From positions 1 to 27,006 of the forward strand of contig DMXM01000008.1 in assembly GCA_003482905.1 (NCBI GenBank): a DNA stretch of 27,006 bases, read 5' to 3'. Shown here piece by piece: positions 6,053-14,167 of this stretch. Below the pieces are notes generated by a model. The model had not been told where the DNA came from and searched no databases. It was given only the letters and a program-made list of their open reading frames with translations. This DNA is from Elusimicrobiota bacterium (lineage in GTDB: Bacteria; Elusimicrobiota; Elusimicrobia; Elusimicrobiales; UBA9959). The number at the start of each line of letters is the position of its first letter. Within the stretch, counting starts at the first letter, position 1. The position numbers were made by a program, and so were the translations under genes.

Positions 6053-9000
6053 TTAAACCGCTACTTTTTCCCCGGCCTGGGGAACCACGCAGTTCATCTC
6101 GGACAGCTGCTTATAGACGCTGAGCCGCCACTTGTATTCCTCTTCGGCCAGTTTCATAAGGCGGGCGGCCACTTCGGGGCTGGTCTTGTGCAGCGCGCGG
6201 AAGCGGTTCTCGCCCATCATGAATTCCGACACGGGTATAGTGGGAGCTCCGCTGTCTATGGTCAGGGGGTTCTTGCCCTGGGCCTTCAGCGCCGGGTTGT
6301 AGCGGTAGAGGGGCCAGCGGCCCGAGGCCACGGCCTTCTTCTGCTCGTTCATGCCCGAGCCCATGTCTATGCCGTGCGCTATGCAGTGGCTGTAGGCTAT
6401 CACTATCGACGGGCCGTCGAAGGCTTCGGCTTCGGCCAGGGCTTTTACGGTCTGCTGGTAGTTGGCGCCCATGGCTATCTGGGCCACGTAGATATTACCG
6501 TAGGTCATGCAGATCATGCCCAGGTCTTTCTTGGGCAGCAGTTTGCCGCCGGCCGCGAACTGGGCGATGGCGCCCAGCGGGGTGGCCTTGGACATCTGGC
6601 CGCCGGTGTTGGAGTACACCTCGGTGTCCAGCACCATCACGCGCACTTTGCGGTTGGTGGCCAGCACATGGTCCAGGCCGCCGTAGCCTATGTCGTAGGC
6701 CCAGCCGTCGCCGCCCAGTATCCAAACCGTCTTCTTTATAAGATAGTCGGCGAGAGTTCCCAGGCGGGCGGCCTGCTCGCCTCCCGTGGTGGAGAGGGCT
6801 TTCTTCAGGTCGGCCACGCGGCCGCGCTGCTGCTCGATGGCCACCCAGTCCTCCTGTTTGGCGTTGAGTATTTCGTCGGCAAGTGCGGCCTGGGGGTTGA
6901 GCTGGTTGTCCTTCATCGCGGTAAGGATCTCGCGGGCTTCTCCGCCCATCTTGTCGTAGGCCAGGCGCATGCCCAGGCCGAACTCGGCGTTGTCTTCGAA
7001 CAGCGAGTTGCTCCAGGCCGGGCCGCGGCCGTCCTCCCTGGTGCAGTAGGGGGTGGTGGGCAGGTTGCCGCCGTAGATGGACGAGCAGCCGGTGGCGTTG
7101 GCCACGGTGAGGTGGTCGCCGAACAGCTGGGTCATCAGCTTAACGTAAGGCGTTTCGCCGCAGCCGCCGCAGGCGCCGGAGAACTCGAACAGCGGGCGTA
7201 CCAGCTGGGAACCCTGCACGGTATTGCGGTTGACCTTGGCGGAGCCCGTGTCCTTTAGGGACAGGAAGAACTTAAGGTTGACGCGCTCGGTCTCGCGCAG
7301 CGCGGGCTGGGGCATCAGGTTGATGGCTTTGCGGCCGGTCTCTTTCCCCTCCTTCTTCTCCTTGGCGGGGCAGTTATACACGCAGGCGCCGCAGCCGGTG
7401 CAGTCTTCCACGGCCACCTGGGTGGTGAACTTCATGCCCTTAAGGGCGGGGGCGCGGCCTTCCGCCGACTTGAAGGTTTTGGGGGCTTTGGACAGCTCGG
7501 CGCCGTCGTAGGCTTTAATGCGGATGGCGGCGTGGGGGCAGACCAGCGAGCAGATGCCGCACTGGATGCACAGCGCCTCGTCCCACACGGGGGTCTCAAG
7601 CGCTATATTGCGCTTCTCGTACTGGGAGGTGGCGGTAGGGAAGGTGCCGTCCACCGGCATGGCGGAAACCGGCAGACCGTCGCCGCGGAAAGCCATCATC
7701 TCGCACAGCGTGTCGCGCACGAAGGGCGGGAAGCCCTCCACCACGCAGGCGCGCTTGATCTTGGAGGTCAGTCCCCCCACTTTCACTTCCTGTATGGCGG
7801 CCAGGGTCTGGTCCACCGCCGCGAAGTTCTGGTTCACCACCTCGTCGCCCTTCTTGGCGTAGGTCTTCTTGATGGCGGCCTTGATGGCGGCGATGGCCTC
7901 GTCCTTGGGGAGCACGCCGGAGATACCGAAGAAGGCGGTCTGCATGATGACGTTGATGCGCCCGCCCATGCCGGTTTCCTCGGCTATTTTGGAGGCGTTG
8001 AGGACGTAGACCTTCAGGTGCTTGTTAATGATGTTCTCCTGCACTTCTATCGGCAGGCGGTCCCAGACGTCGGAGGCCTCGAACGGGCTGTTAAGGAGGA
8101 AGATCGCGTTATCCTCGGCCTTGTTCAGCATCTCGTATTTTTCCAGGAAGCTGAACTGGTGGCAGCCTATGAAGCGGGCCTTGTTGATGAGGTACGGCGC
8201 GCGTATGTAATTCTTCCCGAAGCGCACGTGGGACACGGTCATGGAGCCGGCTTTCTTGGAGTCGTATACGAAGTAGCCCTGCGCGTACTGGCCGGTCTCC
8301 TCGCTGATGATCTTTATGGTGTTCTTGTTGGCGCCGATGGTGCCGTCGGAGCCCAGGCCGTAGAACAGCGCGCGGAAGATGTCCGCGGGTTCGGTGGTCC
8401 AGTTCTCGTCGTAGGAAAGGCTCAGGTTGGTGACGTCGTCCTTGATGCCGACGGTGAACCCGTGGACGGGCTTGGCGGCGTCGAGGTTTTCAAGGACGGC
8501 TTTGGCCATGGCCGGGGTGAATTCTTTGGAGCCAAGGCCGTAGCGTCCGCCGATTATGGTCGGAAGCTCGCTAATGGCGCCGGCCTTGAAGGCGTTGGCG
8601 CAGGTGGTGACCACGTCCTGGAACAGGGGCTCGCCGATGGCGCCCGCTTCCTTGGTGCGGTCGAGCACGGCTATGGATTTTACGGTCTTGGGCAGGGCCT
8701 TTATGAAATCCACCTCGGAGTAGGGCCTGTATAGGCGCACTTTCAGCACGCCCACCTTGGCGCCGCTCTTTACCAGATGGTTTACTGTGTCCTCTACGAC
8801 GTCGGCGCCGGAGGCCATTACTACTACTATTTTTTCTGCGTCGGGGGCGCCGACATAGTCGAACAGCCCGTACTTGCGGCCGGTCAGTTTCTCAAACTGG
8901 CCCATGGCTTCTTTCACCATGGTGGGCACGGCGGCGTAGAACTTGTTGCCGGCTTCGCGGCCCTGGAAGAATACGTCGGGGTTCTGGGCGGTGCCGCGCA

Positions 9001-9643
9001 GCACGGGGTGCTCGGGGTTGAGGCCGCGGGCCTTGTGCTCGGCTATCAGCTTTTCGCTGATCATGCTGCGCATCACTTCGGCGGGCAGCGGCTCCACCAT
9101 GTTAAGCTCGTGGCTGGTGCGGAAGCCGTCGAAGAAGTGCATGAAGGGCACGCGGGTCTTGAGCGCGGCGGCCTGGGAGATCAGCGCGAAGTCCATGGCT
9201 TCCTGGGGGTTGGCGGAGGCCAGCATGGCCCAGCCGGTCTGGCGTGTTGCCATCACGTCGCCGTGTCCGCCGAAGATGGAAAGCGCATGGGCGGCTACTT
9301 CGCGCGCGCTGATGTGGAACACGGTGCTGGTGAGCTCGCCCGCAATCTTGTACATATTGGGGATCATCAGCAGCAGGCCCTGGGAGCAGGTGAAAGTGGT
9401 GGTCAGGGCGCCGGCGGTCAGGGCGCCGTGCACTGCGCCGGAAGCGCCGCCTTCGGACTGCATTTCAATGACGGAAGGGACGGTGCCCCAGATGTTCTTG
9501 TCGCCCTTGGAGGACCAGATGTCGGACAGTTCGCCCATTACCGAGGAAGGGGTTATGGGGTAGATCGCTATGACCTCGTTGGTCTTGTGGGCCACGTAAG
9601 CCGCGGCCGTATTCCCGTCCATCGCTACTCTTTTATTAGCCAT
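6053..9643 (-). CDS. nifJ: Pyruvate:ferredoxin (flavodoxin) oxidoreductase, single-chain
   Basis: The enzyme oxidises pyruvate with CoA to acetyl-CoA and CO2 and reduces ferredoxin in the cytoplasm. The 1196-residue length is normal for the one-chain form. Domains run in the usual order. First is a pyrimidine-binding domain (from about 5; 'IYPITPSSVMGELSD' near 28). Domain II follows near 265-365, then a gamma-type domain near 425-615. A two-cluster ferredoxin domain has CIQCGICSLVCP near 692-702 and CTGCGACVYNCP near 748-759. The last is a C-terminal TPP domain with CGGCGE near 825 and 'GDGWAYDIGYGG'. The extra Cys residues of the third 4Fe-4S cluster (near 825, 828, 853 and in AYSHCIAHG) are present. 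AAGGAG lies eight bases before the start. It is monocistronic. Reduced ferredoxin would feed NfnAB, encoded about 8 kb away. Confidence 0.97.
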   Translation of the reverse strand: MANKRVAMDGNTAAAYVAHKTNEVIAIYPITPSSVMGELSDIWSSKGDKNIWGTVPSVIEMQSEGGASGAVHGALTAGALTTTFTCSQGLLLMIPNMYKIAGELTSTVFHISAREVAAHALSIFGGHGDVMATRQTGWAMLASANPQEAMDFALISQAAALKTRVPFMHFFDGFRTSHELNMVEPLPAEVMRSMISEKLIAEHKARGLNPEHPVLRGTAQNPDVFFQGREAGNKFYAAVPTMVKEAMGQFEKLTGRKYGLFDYVGAPDAEKIVVVMASGADVVEDTVNHLVKSGAKVGVLKVRLYRPYSEVDFIKALPKTVKSIAVLDRTKEAGAIGEPLFQDVVTTCANAFKAGAISELPTIIGGRYGLGSKEFTPAMAKAVLENLDAAKPVHGFTVGIKDDVTNLSLSYDENWTTEPADIFRALFYGLGSDGTIGANKNTIKIISEETGQYAQGYFVYDSKKAGSMTVSHVRFGKNYIRAPYLINKARFIGCHQFSFLEKYEMLNKAEDNAIFLLNSPFEASDVWDRLPIEVQENIINKHLKVYVLNASKIAEETGMGGRINVIMQTAFFGISGVLPKDEAIAAIKAAIKKTYAKKGDEVVNQNFAAVDQTLAAIQEVKVGGLTSKIKRACVVEGFPPFVRDTLCEMMAFRGDGLPVSAMPVDGTFPTATSQYEKRNIALETPVWDEALCIQCGICSLVCPHAAIRIKAYDGAELSKAPKTFKSAEGRAPALKGMKFTTQVAVEDCTGCGACVYNCPAKEKKEGKETGRKAINLMPQPALRETERVNLKFFLSLKDTGSAKVNRNTVQGSQLVRPLFEFSGACGGCGETPYVKLMTQLFGDHLTVANATGCSSIYGGNLPTTPYCTREDGRGPAWSNSLFEDNAEFGLGMRLAYDKMGGEAREILTAMKDNQLNPQAALADEILNAKQEDWVAIEQQRGRVADLKKALSTTGGEQAARLGTLADYLIKKTVWILGGDGWAYDIGYGGLDHVLATNRKVRVMVLDTEVYSNTGGQMSKATPLGAIAQFAAGGKLLPKKDLGMICMTYGNIYVAQIAMGANYQQTVKALAEAEAFDGPSIVIAYSHCIAHGIDMGSGMNEQKKAVASGRWPLYRYNPALKAQGKNPLTIDSGAPTIPVSEFMMGENRFRALHKTSPEVAARLMKLAEEEYKWRLSVYKQLSEMNCVVPQAGEKVAV

Positions 9644-9699
9644 TATAATTGTCTCCTTGAGGATTTATCTGCGAAATTGGTGCTGAGGAACTAAAAAAA

Positions 9700-9708
9700 G
9701 TATAGCAT
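9700..9708 (-). promoter_or_regulatory. Extended -10 promoter of nifJ
   Basis: On the minus strand TGCTATACT (9708-9700) fits the extended TGn-TATAAT consensus. A leader of about 50 nt leads to AAGGAG (9658-9653) and the start at 9643. A -35 at normal spacing is not obvious, as is common for extended -10 promoters. Confidence 0.5.
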
Positions 9709-9826
9709 TTTTGCAAAACCAGGTTCCCGCCCCGCGTTCGACTCACCAATTCCGTAAATCGCCCATAAGCAGCCGCGCCAGGCCGCTCTGGCGTATTTAA
9801 TCCCTTTACACGGGCACACAAACAAT

Positions 9827-9866
9827 CCGGCGCCGAGCAGGGTTGTCAGCCCTTTCCCGGCGCCGG
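9827..9866 (-). terminator. Terminator of the exported protein gene at 9893-10573
   Basis: CCGGCGCC (9827-9834) pairs with GGCGCCGG (9859-9866); AGGG (9839-9842) with CCCT (9850-9853) extends the stem inward. It lies 26 nt after the stop at 9893 on the minus strand and is followed by ATTGTTTGTG. A related GGCGCC-based hairpin follows the decayed copy of this gene's 3' end at 12811-12850. Confidence 0.6.
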
Positions 9867-9892
9867 GGATTTACAGTATTAAGCTCTTGTCG

Positions 9893-10573
9893 TTATTTAG
9901 CGGCCCGAAGTATCTGCGCAATCATCGTGCCCTTTCCAACCAGCGCCGAGGCGGAAGCAGACCCGGTATCGGAGCTGACGGAGCTAGAGATCCTCGCCTG
10001 CAGGGAGATTACATGACTCCCCTGCGGGACATTGCTCGCCACAAAGTTGAACGAAGCGGCGTTTAAGGTCGAGAGGATCAGACCAATTTCCTCCGGCTGC
10101 ACGCAGCTCTGGTCGAGGATTATGCTCGAAGAGCCGTCAGCGTTGGCTACAGTGCTAAGGCACTTGGAGATAGATCCCTCCAAGGTAGCGGAGAGCGTCT
10201 GACTCCTGGCGGCATAGGTAACCGCGCCTGGAGGCATGGGCTTACCATCTATCAACGCCTGCACCTGGATGGATGCGGAGGCAGTAGAGGCACTTTTCTG
10301 CATGTTCTTGCTCTTCACCACGGTCTCCGTATAGAGACCGGCCTCAAGGGAAGCGCTGACATACACTTCCTTGCTGGCCGGCGTTTTAAGCGGAGCCGAG
10401 AGAACAGTCACCCAGCCGCTGGTCCCGGCAGTGTCGGGAATAAGGGCAAGCTGCGAGGTCGCGAACGAGAACTGCGATGCCGAAATAGCCGCCTGACCGA
10501 CTTTCGCGAACAGAGTAACCGCCAGGCCGAAAGAAACAACGCACAAACCCGCTTTCATTATTTTCAGTTTCAT
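9893..10573 (-). CDS. Exported protein of unknown function, Ser/Ala-rich
   Basis: This is a 226-residue protein with a clear signal peptide (about 1-29, ending AKVGQAA). The mature part is rich in Ser, Ala and Thr with an alternating beta-strand pattern. Two cysteines ('SKCLST' and 'DQSCVQ') could form a disulfide. The C-terminus ends GTMIAQILRAAK. I do not recognise a family. AAGGAGGAG sits about eight bases before the start, giving strong initiation, and the gene has its own terminator, so it looks monocistronic and well expressed. A TTGACC at 10640-10635 could be a -35, but no well-spaced -10 is convincing. The last 12 codons recur with small changes at about 12873-12908. Confidence 0.7.
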   Translation of the reverse strand: MKLKIMKAGLCVVSFGLAVTLFAKVGQAAISASQFSFATSQLALIPDTAGTSGWVTVLSAPLKTPASKEVYVSASLEAGLYTETVVKSKNMQKSASTASASIQVQALIDGKPMPPGAVTYAARSQTLSATLEGSISKCLSTVANADGSSSIILDQSCVQPEEIGLILSTLNAASFNFVASNVPQGSHVISLQARISSSVSSDTGSASASALVGKGTMIAQILRAAK

Positions 10574-10773
10574 AATTTACTCCTCCTTAACCGCGATTTT
10601 AACTAAGAATACTACAGAGCACAAACCGCCTATTGGTCAACGCTTTAGGTCTCTGCCGGAACACCGGGCCGACTTCTCCAGAATACGCTGTGCAATCCCG
10701 TCTTGCATAGTATATGGGAGTGTGGCAACAAAACGGTAACGGTTGCTGGACGTCCTTGCCCGCCACAGTGCCG

Positions 10774-11478
10774 TTATTCTTCTTCGGGGGCTAGACGGTA
10801 CCCATAGCTATCTACAGCTACGATATGGAGGCCGCCCCACGCCCCCAAAGAAGCCCTCATGCGGCTAACGGCCATATCTACGGCCTTAGAGGTCATCTCG
10901 ACGTCCCGGTCAAACCCCCAAACCCGTTCCAGGAGAAAGTTCCGGCTGAGTACATGGCCGGGTTTTTCCATGAAGGCCACAAGAAGTTCGAAGCAGGTCG
11001 CAGACAGCTTCAACTCCCGATCGCCCAGCGTCACCTTGTGGCTAACCATGTCGACCATCAGGCCATGCGCTTGAAATAATTTGGGCGGCTCCGGAGGCAA
11101 CTGACTGCGTCTGAGCAGCACCTCCACGCGGGCCAGGAGTTCTTCTTGAGCGAATGGTTTCGCCAGATAATCGTCCGCGCCGGAACGCAGCCCCTCGACC
11201 TTGTCTTTGGTGGCCTTTCTTGCGGTTATAAAAAGGACCGGCAGAGTTGAACACTGCTGCTTGGCTCTGATTTCCTTAATGAATTCCACGCCTTCCACAT
11301 CTGGCAGGCCGCGATCTAGAAGGATTATGTCCGGGATCCACCTCTCAAGGGAGCTGCGGGCCTGAAAGGCCGTTGAAGCAGTCTTAACCAGGTACCCCTT
11401 TGAGGACAGGATTTCAACCAGTAATGCCAGGACGATGGGATCGTCGTCAACGACTAAAATGGAGATACGCTGTGCCAC
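10774..11478 (-). CDS. OmpR/PhoB-family response regulator
   Basis: From the GTG at 11478 the protein has 234 residues. It has a receiver domain (about 4-120) with the acidic pocket ILVVDDD at 7-13, the phospho-acceptor Asp at 55 ('IILLDRGLPD'), a switch Thr in FITA and the conserved Lys in YLAKPF. It then has an OmpR-type winged-helix DNA-binding domain (about 138-232: 'LSATCFELLVAFMEKPGHVLSR', ending in SYGYRLAPEEE). An in-frame ATG at 11586 would add 36 residues unlike any receiver N-terminus. The GTG is preferred because the receiver begins there and a -10-like TATGAT lies six bases upstream. It is divergent from the receiver-Yip1 gene. No kinase is adjacent; its targets are unknown. Confidence 0.9.
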   Translation of the reverse strand: MAQRISILVVDDDPIVLALLVEILSSKGYLVKTASTAFQARSSLERWIPDIILLDRGLPDVEGVEFIKEIRAKQQCSTLPVLFITARKATKDKVEGLRSGADDYLAKPFAQEELLARVEVLLRRSQLPPEPPKLFQAHGLMVDMVSHKVTLGDRELKLSATCFELLVAFMEKPGHVLSRNFLLERVWGFDRDVEMTSKAVDMAVSRMRASLGAWGGLHIVAVDSYGYRLAPEEE

Positions 11479-11484
11479 CTGCAC

Positions 11485-11490
11485 ATCATA
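11485..11490 (-). promoter_or_regulatory. Putative -10 element (TATGAT) of a leaderless GTG start
   Basis: On the minus strand GTTGTATGAT is followed by GTGCAG and then GTG at 11478, the same hexamer-N6-start spacing seen at 2303 and 17469. There is no Shine-Dalgarno sequence. The GTGCAGGTG run leaves a second in-frame GTG two codons upstream. Confidence 0.4.
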
Positions 11491-11667
11491 CAACTTTTGG
11501 CATCCGGGAGCTAATTCTTTCCTGCGTTTTTTCTGCGCCGCAGTCTTTCTCCAGCACAAACAGGGGCCGAGGATTCCGCCGCACAAATGTAATCCGTGGC
11601 CACAATATTATAGAATACGGTATAGTTGGGCCGGCGATAATAAAAGATGCGGAGCGACAAAGTTATA

Positions 11668-12771
11668 ATGGCGGCAAAAATAATCCTTGTTATCGACGAT
11701 TCGGAAATGATATGCAATGTCATTTCCGACACTCTCACGGAGTCCGGTTATATCGTTACAGCGGCGCATACCGCCGAGGATGGTTTCAAACAAATAAGGA
11801 ATAAAAGCCCCGACGCTATCATACTTGACCTTGACCTGCCGGACATAGATGGCATGCAGTTCTGCCAGCTTCTAAAAAACGATCCCAAACTGCGATATAT
11901 CCCTGTGCTCATGTGCACGGGAGTCAACACCGCGGAATCAAAAATAGCCGGCCTGAAAAACGGGGCCGACGATTACATAACCAAGCCTTTTGCCGTCAAG
12001 GAACTGCTGGAGAGATTGAACTCTTTATTTCGACGCGCTGAACTCATAGAGGAACATCTGAAACAGCAGGCTGCCGCGCAAAAACCGGCGGCGCAGCTAG
12101 CCGCCTCCGAACGTATTCCGCCGCGGCCTGTAAAAACCGAGCCGCGGCCTGCGGCCGGCATCGAGCCGAAACCCCGTTTCGATATAAATTCGCTGCGTTC
12201 CCTCCGGCTTGCCTGGGACGTTCTAACCAAACCGCAGGAAGCCTTCTCGGCCGTTGCTGCCATGCCGCTGGCCGACGCGCTCACGCCTTTAGGCCTGCTG
12301 GCGCTGCTACACTCAATAAGCGCCTCTATTGACTCCCATCGCCTGGCGGCCGGTGTTGTAGGTTTCGCGGAGGTTCTTGCGGCATGGGCAGCGGGGATAG
12401 GGCTGTTGTGGGTCCTGCTCTATACCAGAGACAGGGAAAAACCTCTGGGAGAAGTGGCAAAGTTCTGTACAGCTGCAGTATCGCCACTGGCGCTGTCGGC
12501 CTTGCTAGGGATAATTTATGCCCTGATCACCAGCGGACGGGCAGGTGAGTTCACTGGAAGCCCATTATTGCTGGTGGCGTTCGTCCCGCCAAGCTACAAG
12601 TTATCGGCTTTCCTCGACTGTTTTGACATATTCCAGATCTGGACGGCATTTCTGCTGACCTACGGATGGGCACAGATTTTCCGGGCGGACAAGGCCAACC
12701 GTACCCTGTTGATTGGCGCTGGTGGTTGGGCGTTCCTGTCGGCGATAGGCCTCATCAGACACCTTTTCTAA
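11668..12771 (+). CDS. Receiver domain fused to a Yip1-like integral membrane domain
   Basis: From 11668 the protein has 367 residues. Residues 3-122 form a CheY-like receiver: ILVIDDS at 6-12, phospho-acceptor Asp54 in 'IILDLDLPD', 'CTG' at the switch position and Lys in ITKPFA. A Pro/Ala-rich linker (about 130-168) follows. The region from about 172 starts 'LAWDVLTKPQEAFSAV' and has five or six hydrophobic segments, matching the Yip1 membrane family. There is no DNA-binding or enzymatic output, so phosphorylation would be read at the membrane. Another start at 11647 adds seven residues and has GATAAT five bases upstream. The gene is divergent from the OmpR-type regulator and convergent with the exporter operon. 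Confidence 0.75.
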   Translation: MAAKIILVIDDSEMICNVISDTLTESGYIVTAAHTAEDGFKQIRNKSPDAIILDLDLPDIDGMQFCQLLKNDPKLRYIPVLMCTGVNTAESKIAGLKNGADDYITKPFAVKELLERLNSLFRRAELIEEHLKQQAAAQKPAAQLAASERIPPRPVKTEPRPAAGIEPKPRFDINSLRSLRLAWDVLTKPQEAFSAVAAMPLADALTPLGLLALLHSISASIDSHRLAAGVVGFAEVLAAWAAGIGLLWVLLYTRDREKPLGEVAKFCTAAVSPLALSALLGIIYALITSGRAGEFTGSPLLLVAFVPPSYKLSAFLDCFDIFQIWTAFLLTYGWAQIFRADKANRTLLIGAGGWAFLSAIGLIRHLF

Positions 12772-12810
12772 CAAACGGCTATTCTCACACAGAATCAATA
12801 TAAAACGACC

Positions 12811-12850
12811 GGCGCCAGGAATTAGGGCCGTTCTGTCCATTCCTGGCGCC
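12811..12850 (-). terminator. Hairpin downstream of the exporter operon and the gene remnant
   Basis: GGCGCCAGGAAT (12811-12822) is a perfect inverted repeat with ATTCCTGGCGCC (12839-12850). On the minus strand it is followed by GGTCGTTTTATATTG, so it can terminate the exporter operon. The core resembles the terminator at 9827-9866. In the plus direction it sits 40 nt after the receiver-Yip1 stop but lacks a T-tract. Confidence 0.6.
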
Positions 12851-12872
12851 GTAATCGCACGACTACCCAGTA

Positions 12873-12947
12873 TTACTTCGCGGCGCGTACGATCTGTGCG
12901 ATCATAGTGCCATTGTACAACACAAATTTCAACCGCCCCAAAGAATA
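12873..12947 (-). pseudogene. Decayed 3' end of a paralogue of the exported protein at 9893-10573
   Basis: In the minus-strand frame ending at TAA 12875-12873 the last residues read NGTMIAQIVRAAK, against GKGTMIAQILRAAK at the end of the 226-residue exported protein. Codons differ at several third positions, so this is an old copy rather than a recent duplicate. The frame is open only back to a stop near 12950, with no signal peptide or start matching the parent. A related GGCGCC hairpin follows at similar distance, so the copied unit appears to be gene end plus terminator. It lies 20 nt beyond the permease stop. Confidence 0.5.
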
Positions 12948-12967
12948 GAATTATGCCTATGGGCACA

Positions 12968-14167
12968 TCATTCGTGACGCAAAGCCTCAAGCGGCGACAA
13001 ACGCGAGGCACTGAAGGCGGGATACAGGCCGAATATGCCGCCGACCACAACGGAGAAAGCCAGCGCGACAAAGATGGCGGAAGGGACTATGGCCATCGGC
13101 ACATCGCCGGAACTCAACTGCGGAGTGAGCCAGACAGCAAGCACTCCCGCCCCGACACCGCCGGCTCCGCCGAGGCCGCTCAGCAGCAGCACTTCCACCA
13201 GAAATTGCAGCAGAATATCCCTTGAGGACGCTCCTATGGCTTTGCGCAGGCCTATCTCACGGGTACGCTCCGCCACGGAGATAAGCATAACGTTCATTAT
13301 CCCTATCCCGCCGACAAGAAGAGAGATTCCCGCCAGCATCAGCATCGTGCGCTGCAGCCTTCCGGAGGTTTTCTGCATCTCCTCTATAAGGGCCTTGGGG
13401 TCCTGGATCATGAACAAAGCCTTTCTCTGCGGATTTCCTGCTGCGGCCACCAGGATATCCTCCTTGGGATCGCCCTTGTAATCCTTCTTTATCCATATTT
13501 CCGCGGAACCCATGCTGCCTATCATGCTGGCTTCCTGCCTGAAAAGTGTCGGTAGAGGTATATATAACGACGTTTCAACGCCGTTGCCGAAACCAAGCGG
13601 CACTGAAGAGCGCTTTACCAGCCCGACCACCTCATAGCTTGTCCTTCCGAACCGGAGCATCTTGCCCAGCGCCCCCGCCGCGCCGTACAGTTTCTGCGCC
13701 GTCTGGACTTCAAGCAGGCAGATGCGGGCTTTTACTTCAAGGTCCCTGTCGTTGAACCCCCGCCCCTCCACTACCGGGATACGATAGACCTCAAGGTATC
13801 GCGGATATATCCCCATGGCGTCCAGGCGCAGTTCGTTCAAGGCCCCGCGCGCCGCTCCGCTGTAAGACATCTGAGGGAACGCCGCTTCCACGAAAGGCAG
13901 CTCAGCCAGACGGACAAGGCCTTCATGTGTAAGCTGCTGGACCCTCTCTCCACCCCTGGCGGTCTCGAAATTAGGGAACAGGTAAAGGACCTGTGTTCCC
14001 ATGGAGGAAAGGCTTTCCAGCACGGAAAGTCTCACCCCGTTGGCGATAGCCGCCACTACGGTGGCGGCTGCTATGCCTATGACCAGGCCCATGACCGAGA
14101 GAAAAGAGCGGGTCTTATTCGCGAGCAGGTTCGCGCGGGCTATCCGCATGCTTTCGTTCAGCCTCAC
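12968..14167 (-). CDS. MacB/FtsX-type ABC transporter permease
   Basis: The 399-residue inner-membrane protein has the FtsX/MacB layout. There is one N-terminal membrane segment (about 22-43, 'LSVMGLVIGIAAATVVAAI'), a large periplasmic domain (about 45-270), then three C-terminal segments (near 275-300, 320-345 and 360-385). It ends in the typical 'SPLEALRHE' coupling tail. MacB-type proteins do not pass substrate through the membrane but drive periplasmic substrate into a TolC duct by mechanotransmission. It overlaps the ATPase gene by 4 nt. In E. coli MacB the ATPase and permease are one chain; here they are separate, as in LolCDE or YknYZ systems. The substrate cannot be told. Confidence 0.92.
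   Translation of the reverse strand: MRLNESMRIARANLLANKTRSFLSVMGLVIGIAAATVVAAIANGVRLSVLESLSSMGTQVLYLFPNFETARGGERVQQLTHEGLVRLAELPFVEAAFPQMSYSGAARGALNELRLDAMGIYPRYLEVYRIPVVEGRGFNDRDLEVKARICLLEVQTAQKLYGAAGALGKMLRFGRTSYEVVGLVKRSSVPLGFGNGVETSLYIPLPTLFRQEASMIGSMGSAEIWIKKDYKGDPKEDILVAAAGNPQRKALFMIQDPKALIEEMQKTSGRLQRTMLMLAGISLLVGGIGIMNVMLISVAERTREIGLRKAIGASSRDILLQFLVEVLLLSGLGGAGGVGAGVLAVWLTPQLSSGDVPMAIVPSAIFVALAFSVVVGGIFGLYPAFSASRLSPLEALRHE

Noticed and set aside
5966..9694. Long plus-strand ORFs (430, 400, 305 and 206 codons) opposite nifJ
   Set aside because: They lie antisense to an unmistakable nifJ and are rich in His, Gly, Val and Ala from GC-rich codons read backwards. They match no domain and overlap one another.
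9720..9760. GCGTTCGACTCACCA resembling a tRNA T-arm and 3' end
   Set aside because: No matching acceptor, D-arm or anticodon arm can be formed upstream.
12873..12917. TTGTACAAT-N6-ATG followed by a 10-codon ORF (MIAQIVRAAK)
   Set aside because: It fits the leaderless pattern, but the ORF is exactly the conserved tail of the decayed paralogue, so the internal Met is explained by homology and the hexamer is probably chance.
12601..13071. Minus-strand 156-codon ORF across the permease end and receiver-Yip1 end
   Set aside because: It runs through two real genes out of frame; the only gene-like segment inside it is the remnant at 12873-12947, read in a different frame.
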